From positions 1 through 64,000 of the forward strand of contig CALUWD010000005.1 in assembly GCA_944324385.1 (NCBI GenBank): a stretch of 64,000 nt of DNA, given 5' to 3'. Of the stretch, positions 43,870 to 51,369 are shown one piece after another. The position numbers were made by a program, and so were the translations under genes. The DNA is from Candidatus Gastranaerophilales bacterium (GTDB lineage: Bacteria > Cyanobacteriota > Vampirovibrionia > Gastranaerophilales > Gastranaerophilaceae). The notes beneath the pieces are model-generated. The model was not told the origin of the DNA. It worked only from the letters and a program-made list of their open reading frames with translations, and did no database searches. The stretch's first letter is position 1, and each line of letters begins with the position of its first letter.

Positions 43870-44761
43870 CATAACTTATTAACATTTCCCTGCAAACTTT
43901 TGTAGAGTGGATTTTTGACAGTGCGCGTTTTTCAATTTGCCTTATGCATTCTTTTGTAACACCATAAATGTTGCCTATTTCCTCAAGTGTTTTTCTTGCG
44001 CTTTCATTTAGTCCAAAACGCATTGTAAGGACTTCTTTTTCTCTTGTTTTAAGACACTCTAGCGCGCAATTAATGTCATGTTTTAGCTGTTCATCAAGAA
44101 CATATTTTTCAACATTTTGTTTTTCGTCTTCTATTATTTCACTAAGGCTCATTTCGCGTGTACCTTTTGAATCATTTTGTGTTTCAAAGCCTGTTTCAAG
44201 AGATAGCGCCTTGTTAAAAGCATTTAAAAATAAGTCAATTTTTTCTTCACTGTAGCCAATTTTTTCTGCTGCTTGCGAGTTTTTTATGCTGCAGCCGTAT
44301 TTTTGCTCCAAGCTGGTTTTTGCTTTTTTGTATCTTGATAGTGTTTCTTGAATGTAGACAGGAATCTTCATTGAATATGATTGCTCTGAAATTGCCTTAA
44401 ACATTGCTTGTTTAATCCACCAGGTAGCATAAGTAGAGAATTTATAGCCTAATTTCCAGTTAAACTTGTCAGCCGCTGCCATAAGCCCCATATTGCCTTC
44501 TTGAATAAGGTCGCACATACTCAATGTTGTTGTGTGGATTGATTTTTTAGCTACATTAAAAACAAGTCTTAAGTTAGACTGTACCAATTTTTTCTTTGCA
44601 TCTAAATCACCTTGAGCCATTTTTTGGGCAAGCTCTTTTTCTTCGCTTGCGCTTAAAATAGGATATTTTGCAATTTTTCTTACGTACTCACCTAAATTTT
44701 CGTCAAAGTTTACAATTTTTGCGCAGTTAAAATAACTTTTGTTGTTAATTGTTTTTTTCAT
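43862..44761 (-). CDS. RNA polymerase sigma factor, group 2-like sigma70
   Basis: 299 residues. Region 1.2 is DENLGEYVRKIAKYPILSASEEKELAQKMAQGD, region 2 LVQSNLRLVFNVAKKSI...DLIQEGNMGLMAAADKFNWKLGYKFSTYATWWIKQAM, region 3 and region 4 LKTREKEVLTMRFGLNESARKTLEEIGNIYGVTKECIRQIEKRALSKI. It has the compact layout of cyanobacterial group 2 factors (SigB-SigE), without a long region 1.1, though many substitutions suggest alternative promoter specificity. I start at ATG 44761, nine bases after AGGAG. It has an unusually long upstream region (44762-45278) with hairpins and repeated TTAAG elements. Confidence 0.88.
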   Translation of the reverse strand: MKKTINNKSYFNCAKIVNFDENLGEYVRKIAKYPILSASEEKELAQKMAQGDLDAKKKLVQSNLRLVFNVAKKSIHTTTLSMCDLIQEGNMGLMAAADKFNWKLGYKFSTYATWWIKQAMFKAISEQSYSMKIPVYIQETLSRYKKAKTSLEQKYGCSIKNSQAAEKIGYSEEKIDLFLNAFNKALSLETGFETQNDSKGTREMSLSEIIEDEKQNVEKYVLDEQLKHDINCALECLKTREKEVLTMRFGLNESARKTLEEIGNIYGVTKECIRQIEKRALSKIHSTKVCREMLISYVI

Positions 44762-45158
44762 AAAAGACATCTCCTAAATATTTCTAACCATAATTTTTGA
44801 CAATAAAATGTTTGGCGTTTTGCACGCCACGCTAAGCCTTTTTGGGCTTAAATTTTAGCAATAAAAAACTAATAAGATATAACAGAATTTTTTGCGAATT
44901 TTTTATGCTTCGCTAAAACAATGACCGTATGTAGATAACAACAACTGATATATTTTGTATATCTTTAATATATCACTCGATATAAAAAATAACAAGCCTA
45001 TTGTTAAGAAAAATTAAGATGAATTTAAAAAATGATTCTATTCTTAATATTTCTTAATATTAAAACAAAACAGAAAACTCCCGCTAATAGCACTGATTTT
45101 TACCTATTGTTAAGTTTTGTAAATAAAAAACAAAAACGCGCAATTTTTAAAAAGAGAA
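44762..45158 (-). promoter_or_regulatory. Long leader/regulatory region of the sigma factor gene
   Basis: No ORF of note. On the leader side two small hairpins occur: ggcgt/acgcc (44814-44828) and taagcc/ggctta (44833-44850). Short repeated words follow: TAAGATATAACA at 44873-44884 and again at 45186-45197, CCTATTGTTAAG at 44997-45008 and 45103-45114, TTAAG at 45004 and 45014, and an exact tandem of ttcttaatat at 45041-45060. Confidence 0.5.
45041..45060. repeat. Tandem 10-bp repeat ttcttaatat
   Basis: Two identical adjacent 10-base copies. The reverse complement places TTAAG words ten bases apart, the same arrangement as at 45004-45018 and 58801-58815. Possible regulator binding sites. Confidence 0.55.
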
Positions 45159-45179
45159 ATACTTTATATATATGTAAGC
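45159..45179 (+). promoter_or_regulatory. 21-bp AT-rich promoter-like element (copy 2)
   Basis: Reads ATACTTTATATATATGTAAG plus C, the exact reverse complement of 33130-33150. Here no protein gene follows before the terminator at 45279. Confidence 0.55.
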
Positions 45180-45305
45180 GATAACTAAGATATAACAAAC
45201 ATAAAAGATATACTTTCTAACCAACACACACTAACCTTCACTTCACACACGAGGAATTACTAAAACAAGTATTCCGAGAGGCTTTTGATAATCAAAAGCC
45301 TTTTT
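45180..45305 (+). ncRNA. Candidate small RNA between promoter-like element and terminator
   Basis: A strong T-tailed hairpin ends at 45305, yet no plus-strand gene precedes it: the nearest upstream gene is the minus-strand sigma factor. The 21-bp element at 45159 ends about 100 bases before the terminator. The stretch between has no plausible start codon with a ribosome site and is Pyrimidine/AC-rich (aaccaacacacactaacc), then contains gagg. A transcript of about 125 nt is inferred. It could instead be a leader of ribH whose terminator acts as attenuator. Confidence 0.4.
45279..45305 (+). terminator. Rho-independent terminator before ribH
   Basis: Stem aggcttttga / tcaaaagcct (45279-45288 and 45292-45301) with loop taa, followed by TTTTT. 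Ten perfect pairs. It is 59 bases before the ribH start. Confidence 0.88.
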
Positions 45306-45363
45306 CTTTATGTAAAAATATTTTTGTGCTAATATCCTTTTGTAAAGGTTAAGGGGATATTTT

Positions 45364-45834
45364 ATGCCAAATATTATAGAAGGTAATTTATACGCAAATA
45401 CATCAGACAAGTTTTGCATTATTGTTTCAAGGTTTAATGAATTTATAAGCTCGAAACTTTTAGCTGGTGCGCTGGACTCTTTTGTAAGACTGGGAGTTGA
45501 GGAGAACAATGTCGATGTTATTTGGGTTCCAGGTGCTTTTGAAATTCCTTTAATGGCAAAAAAAGCGGCTCAAACAAAAAAATATTGTGCAATTGTTACT
45601 CTTGGTGCGGTTATTAAAGGTTCTACCAGCCATTACGATTATGTTTGTGCTGAAGTTTCAAAAGGTGTTGCTTCTGTTTCATTGTCAGAAGGTCTACCTG
45701 TGATTTTTGGAGTACTTACCACAGATAATATCGAACAAGCAATTGAGCGTGCAGGTACAAAAGCAGGCAATAAGGGTGCTGACGCTGCTAAAGCTGCTAT
45801 TGAAATGGCAAATCTAATTGCGAATTTAAAGTAA
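45364..45834 (+). CDS. ribH: 6,7-dimethyl-8-ribityllumazine synthase
   Basis: 156 residues. [50 protein letters not shown] is the substrate-binding region, and [24 protein letters not shown] holds the catalytic His (in TSHYDYV) and the K-G-x-T phosphate contacts. It performs the penultimate step of riboflavin synthesis and forms an icosahedral or pentameric particle. AAGGGGAT precedes the ATG. It is separate from other rib genes. No FMN riboswitch motif is visible; the terminator just upstream could be part of a leader, but this is speculation. Confidence 0.93.
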   Translation: MPNIIEGNLYANTSDKFCIIVSRFNEFISSKLLAGALDSFVRLGVEENNVDVIWVPGAFEIPLMAKKAAQTKKYCAIVTLGAVIKGSTSHYDYVCAEVSKGVASVSLSEGLPVIFGVLTTDNIEQAIERAGTKAGNKGADAAKAAIEMANLIANLK

Positions 45835-45945
45835 AAAATCAATCTTTAGATTGATATGTATTTTAAACCTCAAGATTGATGATACTCTCCCAAAAAAACG
45901 CTATTGTTTAATTATAAACTTCAAACAACGGATTAGGGAGAGTAT

Positions 45946-47085
45946 TTGAGTATTATGCAATGTAGATGTGTGTTTGATATTAAAAAAATATTTTTAGTAA
46001 TCGCTGCCTTTATGCTTTTATGTTTATCGTCAGCTGCGCAAGAAAGTCTTATTACATCGGTTTCTATTTCTAAACCAAAAGAGCTTTATGGCGCGTATCA
46101 ATTGACTGTTAAAACAGACAAACCTGTTGAATATAAGGAAAAAATCGAATCTTCTGACAGCATTTACTTTGACATTAAAAATGCAATAACTATTGATAAT
46201 CTGGATACAATTTATGACAATGTTTCAGGTATAGACGCTTTAATTGTTCAGCAACTCGAAAATAATAAAGTTAGAATTTATGTTAATGGTGTTAACACAA
46301 GTAATACAAAGTTTGTGTTAAAAACAAAACAACAAACAGGTTCTAGTGAAACAAATCAAATAACTCTAAATAGGCCAATAAGGGAGTATCGTCCAACAAA
46401 TGATATAAATGAAATCGGCGAAGAAAACATTGACTGGAATGATAATTCTTTTAACCCTGAGCATTTATTTTCATCATTCTTTGGTTTATTTGGTCAAAAG
46501 TCAGATATGACTCTTGCGGTTTGCATAATGCTTCTTGTAGCTTGTGTTATTGTTTCAAAGAAAGTTTTTGCAAAAGTTAAGTTGCAAGAAGAACCCTTGA
46601 TTGGCCTAAGTTCAACTTTTAAAACTGAAAAAGATGAAGAACAACGCGAGCAAAGTATTCAACCTGCTTTCACTGCTCCAAAAAGAGAACTACCCCCAAT
46701 GAGGGCTGCACAAAATATTGCTTCTGCTTATGCACAAAGACCATACAAGCCACAAAGGCCACAGGTGCAACCTCAGCCTAGTGCTATTAAGAAAAATTAT
46801 GCGCTTAATGCATATCAAAATTCACAAAAAAATCCATATGTAACAAATGGTATGCAAAATAGGCCTACTCAAAGTGTTTCATACCAAAAAAGAGTTCAAA
46901 GACCATCTAATGATTATGTATCAAGAGTTCAAAAAACTGATACTCCTGCTCCAAGAAAACAAGGTGCGAGTGTTGAGAGTATTAAATTTCTTGAATCTGT
47001 AACAAAAATATACGAGCAAAGCGGAAGAAAAGACCTTGCGCAAGGCTTAAGAGATGGTATTAACAGAAGGAGATCAGCTGTTTAG
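45946..47085 (+). CDS. Signal-peptide single-span protein, AMIN-like N-terminal domain
   Basis: 379 residues. Residues 13-30 are a signal peptide, then a beta-rich domain (ISKPKELYGAYQLTVKTDKPVEYKEKIESSDSIYFDIKNA...) that resembles the AMIN-type envelope domain in pattern only. A membrane span lies at 188-204 (MTLAVCIMLLVACVIVS). The cytosolic tail is Pro/Gln/Tyr/Arg-rich and likely disordered, ending in a helical segment SIKFLESVTKIYEQSGRKDLAQGLRDGINRRRS. I use TTG 45946, which follows GGGAGAG; ATG 45955 is the alternative. A terminator follows at 47116. Unknown function. Confidence 0.6.
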   Translation: MSIMQCRCVFDIKKIFLVIAAFMLLCLSSAAQESLITSVSISKPKELYGAYQLTVKTDKPVEYKEKIESSDSIYFDIKNAITIDNLDTIYDNVSGIDALIVQQLENNKVRIYVNGVNTSNTKFVLKTKQQTGSSETNQITLNRPIREYRPTNDINEIGEENIDWNDNSFNPEHLFSSFFGLFGQKSDMTLAVCIMLLVACVIVSKKVFAKVKLQEEPLIGLSSTFKTEKDEEQREQSIQPAFTAPKRELPPMRAAQNIASAYAQRPYKPQRPQVQPQPSAIKKNYALNAYQNSQKNPYVTNGMQNRPTQSVSYQKRVQRPSNDYVSRVQKTDTPAPRKQGASVESIKFLESVTKIYEQSGRKDLAQGLRDGINRRRSAV

Positions 47086-47115
47086 TTTATTGATAAAATA
47101 ATACTCAACCAATAA

Positions 47116-47141
47116 GCCTCACCATTTTGAGGCATTTTTTT
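47116..47141 (+). terminator. Terminator of the AMIN-like gene
   Basis: Stem gcctca / tgaggc (47116-47121 and 47128-47133) with loop ccattt, then ATTTTTTT. It lies 31 bases after the preceding stop. Confidence 0.85.
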
Positions 47142-47157
47142 AGAAAACCACCCCCTG

Positions 47158-47186
47158 TTGTCTTGAAATTGGGTTTAATATATAAT
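47158..47186 (+). promoter_or_regulatory. Promoter of the Gln-rich protein/rseP-like operon
   Basis: TTGTCT (47158-47163), a 17-base spacer, and a perfect TATAAT (47181-47186), 27 bases before the ATG at 47213. Confidence 0.75.
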
Positions 47187-47212
47187 TTAGAAGTTAGCAT
47201 TACGGGAATTAA

Positions 47213-48385
47213 ATGGAAACAAAGGTCTACAGTAAAAACGATATATTGCAAAAACTGGCACAAGACGGTTTTTTTGTGGACTATCTTACGCTTGATTCTT
47301 TTCTTAGAAAATATAAAATTGAAGCTATTTTTGAAGATGAGAATGGAAGTGAATTTTTTGATAAAAGTGCTTATGATATTCTCGTTGCAAATGTATTAAA
47401 AAAGCCTGTAATGCAACAAGTGCAACCGCAAGTTCAGCAAGAACACATTTATGAACAACAGACCCAGTTTCAACAGCCTGTGCAAAATAATATTGTAAAT
47501 GAACAATTTTCTGCACAAAACAATCAAAATGTCCAAGCTCAAATTCCTCAAGAGCCTCAGGTGCAAAATCCTCCTCCTGCTCAGGAAGTAAAAGTTGAAC
47601 AGGAGGTGGTTAATGAGCCGAATAAAGAAAAAGATAAAAAAGTTTCACTAGAAAATATAAAATGGTACAGATGGGATGATGTTTCTGCAGATTTAACAAC
47701 AGATGAAGTGCAGGAAAATGTTAAAATAATTGATTCCGACAAAAAAGAAGAAGATGTAGAGGCAAGTGCTCATTCGACTGAAGAACAAAATTCTCAGGCA
47801 AATGTTAGTGCAGAAAATATTAACGAACCTCAAACGCAAGCTACATATTGGAATACTCCACAAAATAATGCAACCGATGCTATAAGCGAAGAACAGGTTA
47901 ATTCTGCAAGTTCGTCTGCAACGCAAGCTAGTATAAATGAAATAATGGCTACGCCAGAGGGCTCTGAAGACGATTTTGATGACATTGAACTTTTGTCAGA
48001 TTCAATTCAAGCACAAGAAAAATTTCAAAAATACATTGTAAATGAGCTTGCTAAGAAAAATATAGATCTTAGCATGCAAAAGCCAGAAAATGCTTTTAAA
48101 TTTGATATTTCTGAAAAAACTTTGAATATGATCGCTCGTGCAATAGCAAAGAAGATTGCAAAACAGGTAAGTGCTGTTTTATCTAATAATGATGGAAATA
48201 ATGTTAAGTTGATTCAGGCTGAAAAAAGGTCTCAAGCTTTGGAACAAAAAATTGCAACACTTGAGGAACAAAATAAAAAATTAAAATTACTCCTTGTAGA
48301 ATCAAACAAGAATTTAAATTCATATAAGCCGACATTCTTCGGTTTTTACAGATTTGTGCGAAATAAAACTAAGAAAAGAAAATAA
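47213..48385 (+). CDS. Gln-rich coiled-coil protein of unknown function
   Basis: 390 residues, cytosolic. Residues 1-60 (YSKNDILQKLAQDGFFVDYLTLDSFLRKYKIEAIFEDENGSEFFDKSAYDILV) resemble a degenerate MerR-like or helical DNA-binding fold in pattern. Residues about 65-150 are extremely Gln/Pro/Val/Glu-rich and disordered; the middle is acidic and Ser/Asn-rich. The last 100 residues include an amphipathic ARAIAKKIAKQVSAVL and a coiled coil (SQALEQKIATLEEQNKKLKLLLVES), ending in a basic tail. The gene has its own promoter, and the S2P protease gene starts three bases after its stop. Confidence 0.6.
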   Translation: METKVYSKNDILQKLAQDGFFVDYLTLDSFLRKYKIEAIFEDENGSEFFDKSAYDILVANVLKKPVMQQVQPQVQQEHIYEQQTQFQQPVQNNIVNEQFSAQNNQNVQAQIPQEPQVQNPPPAQEVKVEQEVVNEPNKEKDKKVSLENIKWYRWDDVSADLTTDEVQENVKIIDSDKKEEDVEASAHSTEEQNSQANVSAENINEPQTQATYWNTPQNNATDAISEEQVNSASSSATQASINEIMATPEGSEDDFDDIELLSDSIQAQEKFQKYIVNELAKKNIDLSMQKPENAFKFDISEKTLNMIARAIAKKIAKQVSAVLSNNDGNNVKLIQAEKRSQALEQKIATLEEQNKKLKLLLVESNKNLNSYKPTFFGFYRFVRNKTKKRK

Positions 48386-48387
48386 AA

Positions 48388-49761
48388 ATGAATATTATAA
48401 TAATGTTAATATTAATAAGCTTGCTTGTTTTGGTACATGAATTAGGCCATTATCTTGCAGCAAGAGCTTTTGGTATTCAAGTTTCGCATTTTGGCATTGG
48501 TCTTCCAATAGGTCCTGTTTTGTATGAAACAAAATGTGGTGATACAAAAATTACAATTCACGCGTTTTTATTGGGTGGCTATGTCTCTTTTCCTGATGAT
48601 GACGAGGACAATGAGGATATAAAAGATCTTCCTCTTGATTCACCAAAAAGATTTAAAAATAAAAAACCATGGCAAAAGGCAGTAGTTGTATCTGCTGGTG
48701 TTTTTGCAAATGTTGTTTTTGCAATGTTTCTTGTAATGTTTTGCGCAGCTTACTATCATAAATTGCCAAGCAGCAAGTATGACGTTTATGTAAGTGATTT
48801 TTCACCTGAAATAAAGTCAAATGTTATGCAATCGGGTATTGAAAAAGGTGATAAAATTGTTAGTGTTAACGGTTCGACCATTACAAATTCCTACCAATTT
48901 ATATTTCTTGTTCAAAAAAGCAAATATTTTGATGGTCTAGTTTCAAAAGAAACGGTTGAAACTAAATTAAAAGAACTAAAAAAGCTAAACCCAAACGTTG
49001 GTGAAAATATAAAAGCTGGTGAAGAAATCAAACTTCCTAAAATGACTGTTGAAAAACAGCTAAATGTTTCAGATAATGTTCTTTTGGGGATTGAAAAGTA
49101 CAAAACAAATGAACTCGAGCTTTCAAAAGAACAAAAACAGCTTGCTCATTTGCTTGAAAATAAAAATGAATTTGTAGCTGATAAAAATTATTCGCTAAAT
49201 GATATTGCTTATGCTTTGTCAGACAGTTATAAGCCCTTAAGTATAACAGTTTTGCGCGATAATAAAGAGCTGACTTTTAATGATATAAAAACATCAAAAG
49301 ATGGACTTTTGGGTGTAAAACTTCAAGTTGATGAGATTTTTGTACCGGTTAAAACTCCACTTGATGTTATTACGCATTCTTGGGATTACCTTGTAGTAAA
49401 CACTAAACTTATGCTTTTGGGTCTTTGGCAGCTTGTGAGTGGCAAAATACCACTGAGCGATATGCATGGTATTGTTGCAATTACAAAAGTTGGCGGAGAT
49501 ATAATTGAAAACTCTGGTATGTTAAAAGGTCTTTTATTGAGTGCGATTATAAGTATTGACCTTGCAATTATTAACCTTCTTCCAATTCCTGCGCTTGATG
49601 GCGGACACTTAATGTTTCTTGCGCTTGAAAAAATCGTCGGCAGGGAACTTGATGAAAAAATTGTAGAGGGTATTTCAAGGGTATTTTTTATGCTCTTAAT
49701 CCTTCTTATGATATATGTCGTATTTAATGATATTTTCGCCCTTGTAACAAAACAACTATAA
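48388..49761 (+). CDS. rseP: RIP/site-2 metalloprotease (RseP/M50B family)
   Basis: 457 residues, inner-membrane zinc protease. VLVHELGHYLAARAFGIQVSHFGIG holds His17, Glu18 and His21; NLLPIPALDGGHLMFLALEKI is the C-terminal LDG motif with the third ligand Asp. A PDZ-like domain (GIEKGDKIVSVNGSTITNSYQFIFLVQKSK) sits between, followed by about 110 residues of Lys-rich insertion not usual for RseP. Such enzymes cut transmembrane anti-sigma factors or signal peptides. It is cotranscribed with the Gln-rich protein. A candidate substrate is the zinc-finger/TM/TonB_C protein at 58891, but this is inference. Confidence 0.88.
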   Translation: MNIIIMLILISLLVLVHELGHYLAARAFGIQVSHFGIGLPIGPVLYETKCGDTKITIHAFLLGGYVSFPDDDEDNEDIKDLPLDSPKRFKNKKPWQKAVVVSAGVFANVVFAMFLVMFCAAYYHKLPSSKYDVYVSDFSPEIKSNVMQSGIEKGDKIVSVNGSTITNSYQFIFLVQKSKYFDGLVSKETVETKLKELKKLNPNVGENIKAGEEIKLPKMTVEKQLNVSDNVLLGIEKYKTNELELSKEQKQLAHLLENKNEFVADKNYSLNDIAYALSDSYKPLSITVLRDNKELTFNDIKTSKDGLLGVKLQVDEIFVPVKTPLDVITHSWDYLVVNTKLMLLGLWQLVSGKIPLSDMHGIVAITKVGGDIIENSGMLKGLLLSAIISIDLAIINLLPIPALDGGHLMFLALEKIVGRELDEKIVEGISRVFFMLLILLMIYVVFNDIFALVTKQL

Positions 49762-49775
49762 TGCTTGAGCCAGAC

Positions 49776-49804
49776 TTGACGAGCATAGTTGCGCGTGTTA
49801 TATT
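49776..49804 (+). promoter_or_regulatory. Promoter of rpsU
   Basis: TTGACG (49776-49781), 17-base spacer, TATATT (49799-49804), 42 bases before the rpsU start. Confidence 0.75.
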
Positions 49805-49845
49805 TAAGCATATTGTAAGTAAAAGCTTTGAAGGAGGTGAAACAA

Positions 49846-50019
49846 ATGCCTGAAGTAAGAGTTCGTGAGAATGAAAGTATTGAAAGCGCTCTTAAAAGAT
49901 TTAAGAAAAAAATTCAAAAAGCAGGAATTTTATCTGAAATCAAACGTAGGGAAAGGTATGAAAAACCTTCTGTTAAAAGAAAACGCAAATCAGAAGCAGC
50001 GCGTAAAAGACGAGTTTAA
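49846..50019 (+). CDS. rpsU: 30S ribosomal protein bS21
   Basis: 57 residues. [57 protein letters not shown] is bS21 along its length, with the basic C-terminal tail. It joins the head of the 30S subunit near the mRNA exit and the anti-Shine-Dalgarno helix. A textbook AAGGAGGTGA site lies just before ATG 49846, which is why I do not use the longer frame from 49828. It has its own promoter and terminator, so it is a single-gene unit. Confidence 0.95.
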   Translation: MPEVRVRENESIESALKRFKKKIQKAGILSEIKRRERYEKPSVKRKRKSEAARKRRV

Positions 50020-50025
50020 TTTTTT

Positions 50026-50048
50026 GGGGGATTGATTTCCCCCTTTTT
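50026..50048 (+). terminator. Terminator of rpsU
   Basis: Stem ggggga / tccccc (50026-50031 and 50038-50043), loop ttgatt, then TTTTT. It lies seven bases after the rpsU stop. Confidence 0.85.
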
Positions 50049-50063
50049 AAAAAGGGGTGTAAA

Positions 50064-50564
50064 ATGGCAAAAGATTGCAGTTTTGATGTAGTATCTGAAT
50101 TTGACAAACAAGAGCTTGTTAACGCTGTTGATCAAGTTAAAAGAGAACTTAATTCAAGGTTTGACTTAAAAGGTTCAAATTCTGATGTTGTTTTAGATGG
50201 TGATAAATCAATCACAATTACAACAAGTGACGATATGAAACTAAGAAATATTTTGGACATTTTACAAAGTAAAATGGTTAAAAGAAATCTTAGTATCAAA
50301 ATTTTAGATGCACAAACCCCAGAAGCAGCGCTTGGCGGAAATGTTAGACAGGTTTTTAACCTTAAAAAAGGGCTTTCTCAAGAGCTTGCAAAAAAAATTA
50401 CAGCAGCAATTAAAGATTCAAAAATAAAAGTTCAAGCCTCAATTCAAGGTGAGCAAGTACGCGTTAGTGGGAAAAGCAAAGACGATCTGCAAGCTGTAAT
50501 TAAGCTTTTAAAAGATAAAGAAGACAGTTTTAATATACCTTTACAGTTTACAAATTACAGATAA
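50064..50564 (+). CDS. yajQ: YajQ-family nucleotide-binding protein
   Basis: 166 residues. CSFDVVSEFDKQELVNAVDQVKRELNSRFDLKGSNSDVVLD is the YajQ signature, and FNLKKGLSQELAKKITAAIKDSKIKVQASIQGEQVRVSGKSKDDLQAVI the second domain. Family members have been described as cyclic-di-GMP-binding effectors in some bacteria. Two ferredoxin-like folds are predicted. AAGGGGTG precedes the ATG. It starts after the rpsU terminator and is followed at once by nadK and recN in one probable operon. Confidence 0.92.
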   Translation: MAKDCSFDVVSEFDKQELVNAVDQVKRELNSRFDLKGSNSDVVLDGDKSITITTSDDMKLRNILDILQSKMVKRNLSIKILDAQTPEAALGGNVRQVFNLKKGLSQELAKKITAAIKDSKIKVQASIQGEQVRVSGKSKDDLQAVIKLLKDKEDSFNIPLQFTNYR

Positions 50565-50565
50565 A

Positions 50566-51369
50566 ATGGAACTAAGTTTAAAAAATGTGGCAGTTGTTTG
50601 TAACCCTGAAATAGAGGGTACAATTTCTGTTGCACAAGAAATTGCCCAAAAGTTCGACAATGCTTGTGTTTATACTCTTGATAAAATGCCTGACAATTCA
50701 GACTTTGTAATAGTTGTTGGCGGGGATGGCACACTTTTAAAGTGTGCTAGAAAATATAGTGTAAAAGATGTTCCTATTTTTGGCTTTAATATGGGTAGGT
50801 TGGGCTTTTTGGCGCAAGCCATGCCTGATGAAATTGATTTTGTGACAAATAAAATTAAGCAGGGTGATTTTAGAATTGAAAAAAGAATAATGCTGAAATG
50901 TCCGACAACAGGGGCTGTTGCGTTAAATGATATGGTAATTCGCGGGGCAACTTTCTCTCGTACCTCTACTTTAAATTTATATATTAACGGAATAAAATTA
51001 TGCTCTTATCTTGCTGACGGGCTTATAATTTCAACACCTACAGGTTCAACTGCTTACGCTCTTTCAGCCGGTGGGCCAATTATTTCGCCAAATATTGAAT
51101 GTTTTGTAGTTGTTCCAATTTGTCCACATACGCTTAATGCCAGACCCATTGTAATTCCTGCAAGTGAATATATAAAGATTACAACGCCGGATGCGCCTAA
51201 GGATTTTCAGATTACGGCTGACGGACAAGACGCAAAGATAATAAAAAGTGAAATTTGTGTAGAGAAAAATGATAAATATGCAAAATTGCTGCTTTTAAAT
51301 AACGACGGTTCGCATTTTTACGACGTTTTAAGGGAAAAGCTGCACTGGGGAATGGCGCCGAATAAATAA
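50566..51369 (+). CDS. nadK: NAD kinase
   Basis: 267 residues. VVGGDGTLLKCAR is the GGDGT motif that binds the diphosphate of NAD, FGFNMGRLGFL and LNDMVIRGATFSRTSTLNLYI line the substrate site, and DGLIISTPTGSTAYALSAGGPI the C-terminal domain loop. It makes NADP from NAD and ATP in the cytoplasm. It starts one base after yajQ ends and overlaps recN by one base (TAATG), a conserved nadK-recN pairing. Confidence 0.93.
   Translation: MELSLKNVAVVCNPEIEGTISVAQEIAQKFDNACVYTLDKMPDNSDFVIVVGGDGTLLKCARKYSVKDVPIFGFNMGRLGFLAQAMPDEIDFVTNKIKQGDFRIEKRIMLKCPTTGAVALNDMVIRGATFSRTSTLNLYINGIKLCSYLADGLIISTPTGSTAYALSAGGPIISPNIECFVVVPICPHTLNARPIVIPASEYIKITTPDAPKDFQITADGQDAKIIKSEICVEKNDKYAKLLLLNNDGSHFYDVLREKLHWGMAPNK

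Noticed and set aside
44985-45060. Cyanobacterial Pho box (8-bp repeats with 3-bp gaps)
   Set aside because: TTAAG words occur, but spacing is 10 bases rather than 11 and no phosphate gene is nearby.
45306-45363. FMN riboswitch upstream of ribH
   Set aside because: The region is only 58 bases after the terminator and shows none of the conserved RFN boxes.
45838-45855. Hairpin atcaatct/agattgat after ribH as terminator
   Set aside because: Eight-pair stem with a two-base loop, but no T-run on the plus strand; the run of A's before it would only suit a minus-strand transcript, and no minus gene lies upstream.
47127-47399. 90-residue plus-strand reading frame over the start of the Gln-rich gene
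   Set aside because: It overlaps the promoter and first codons of the gene at 47213 in another frame and has no ribosome site.
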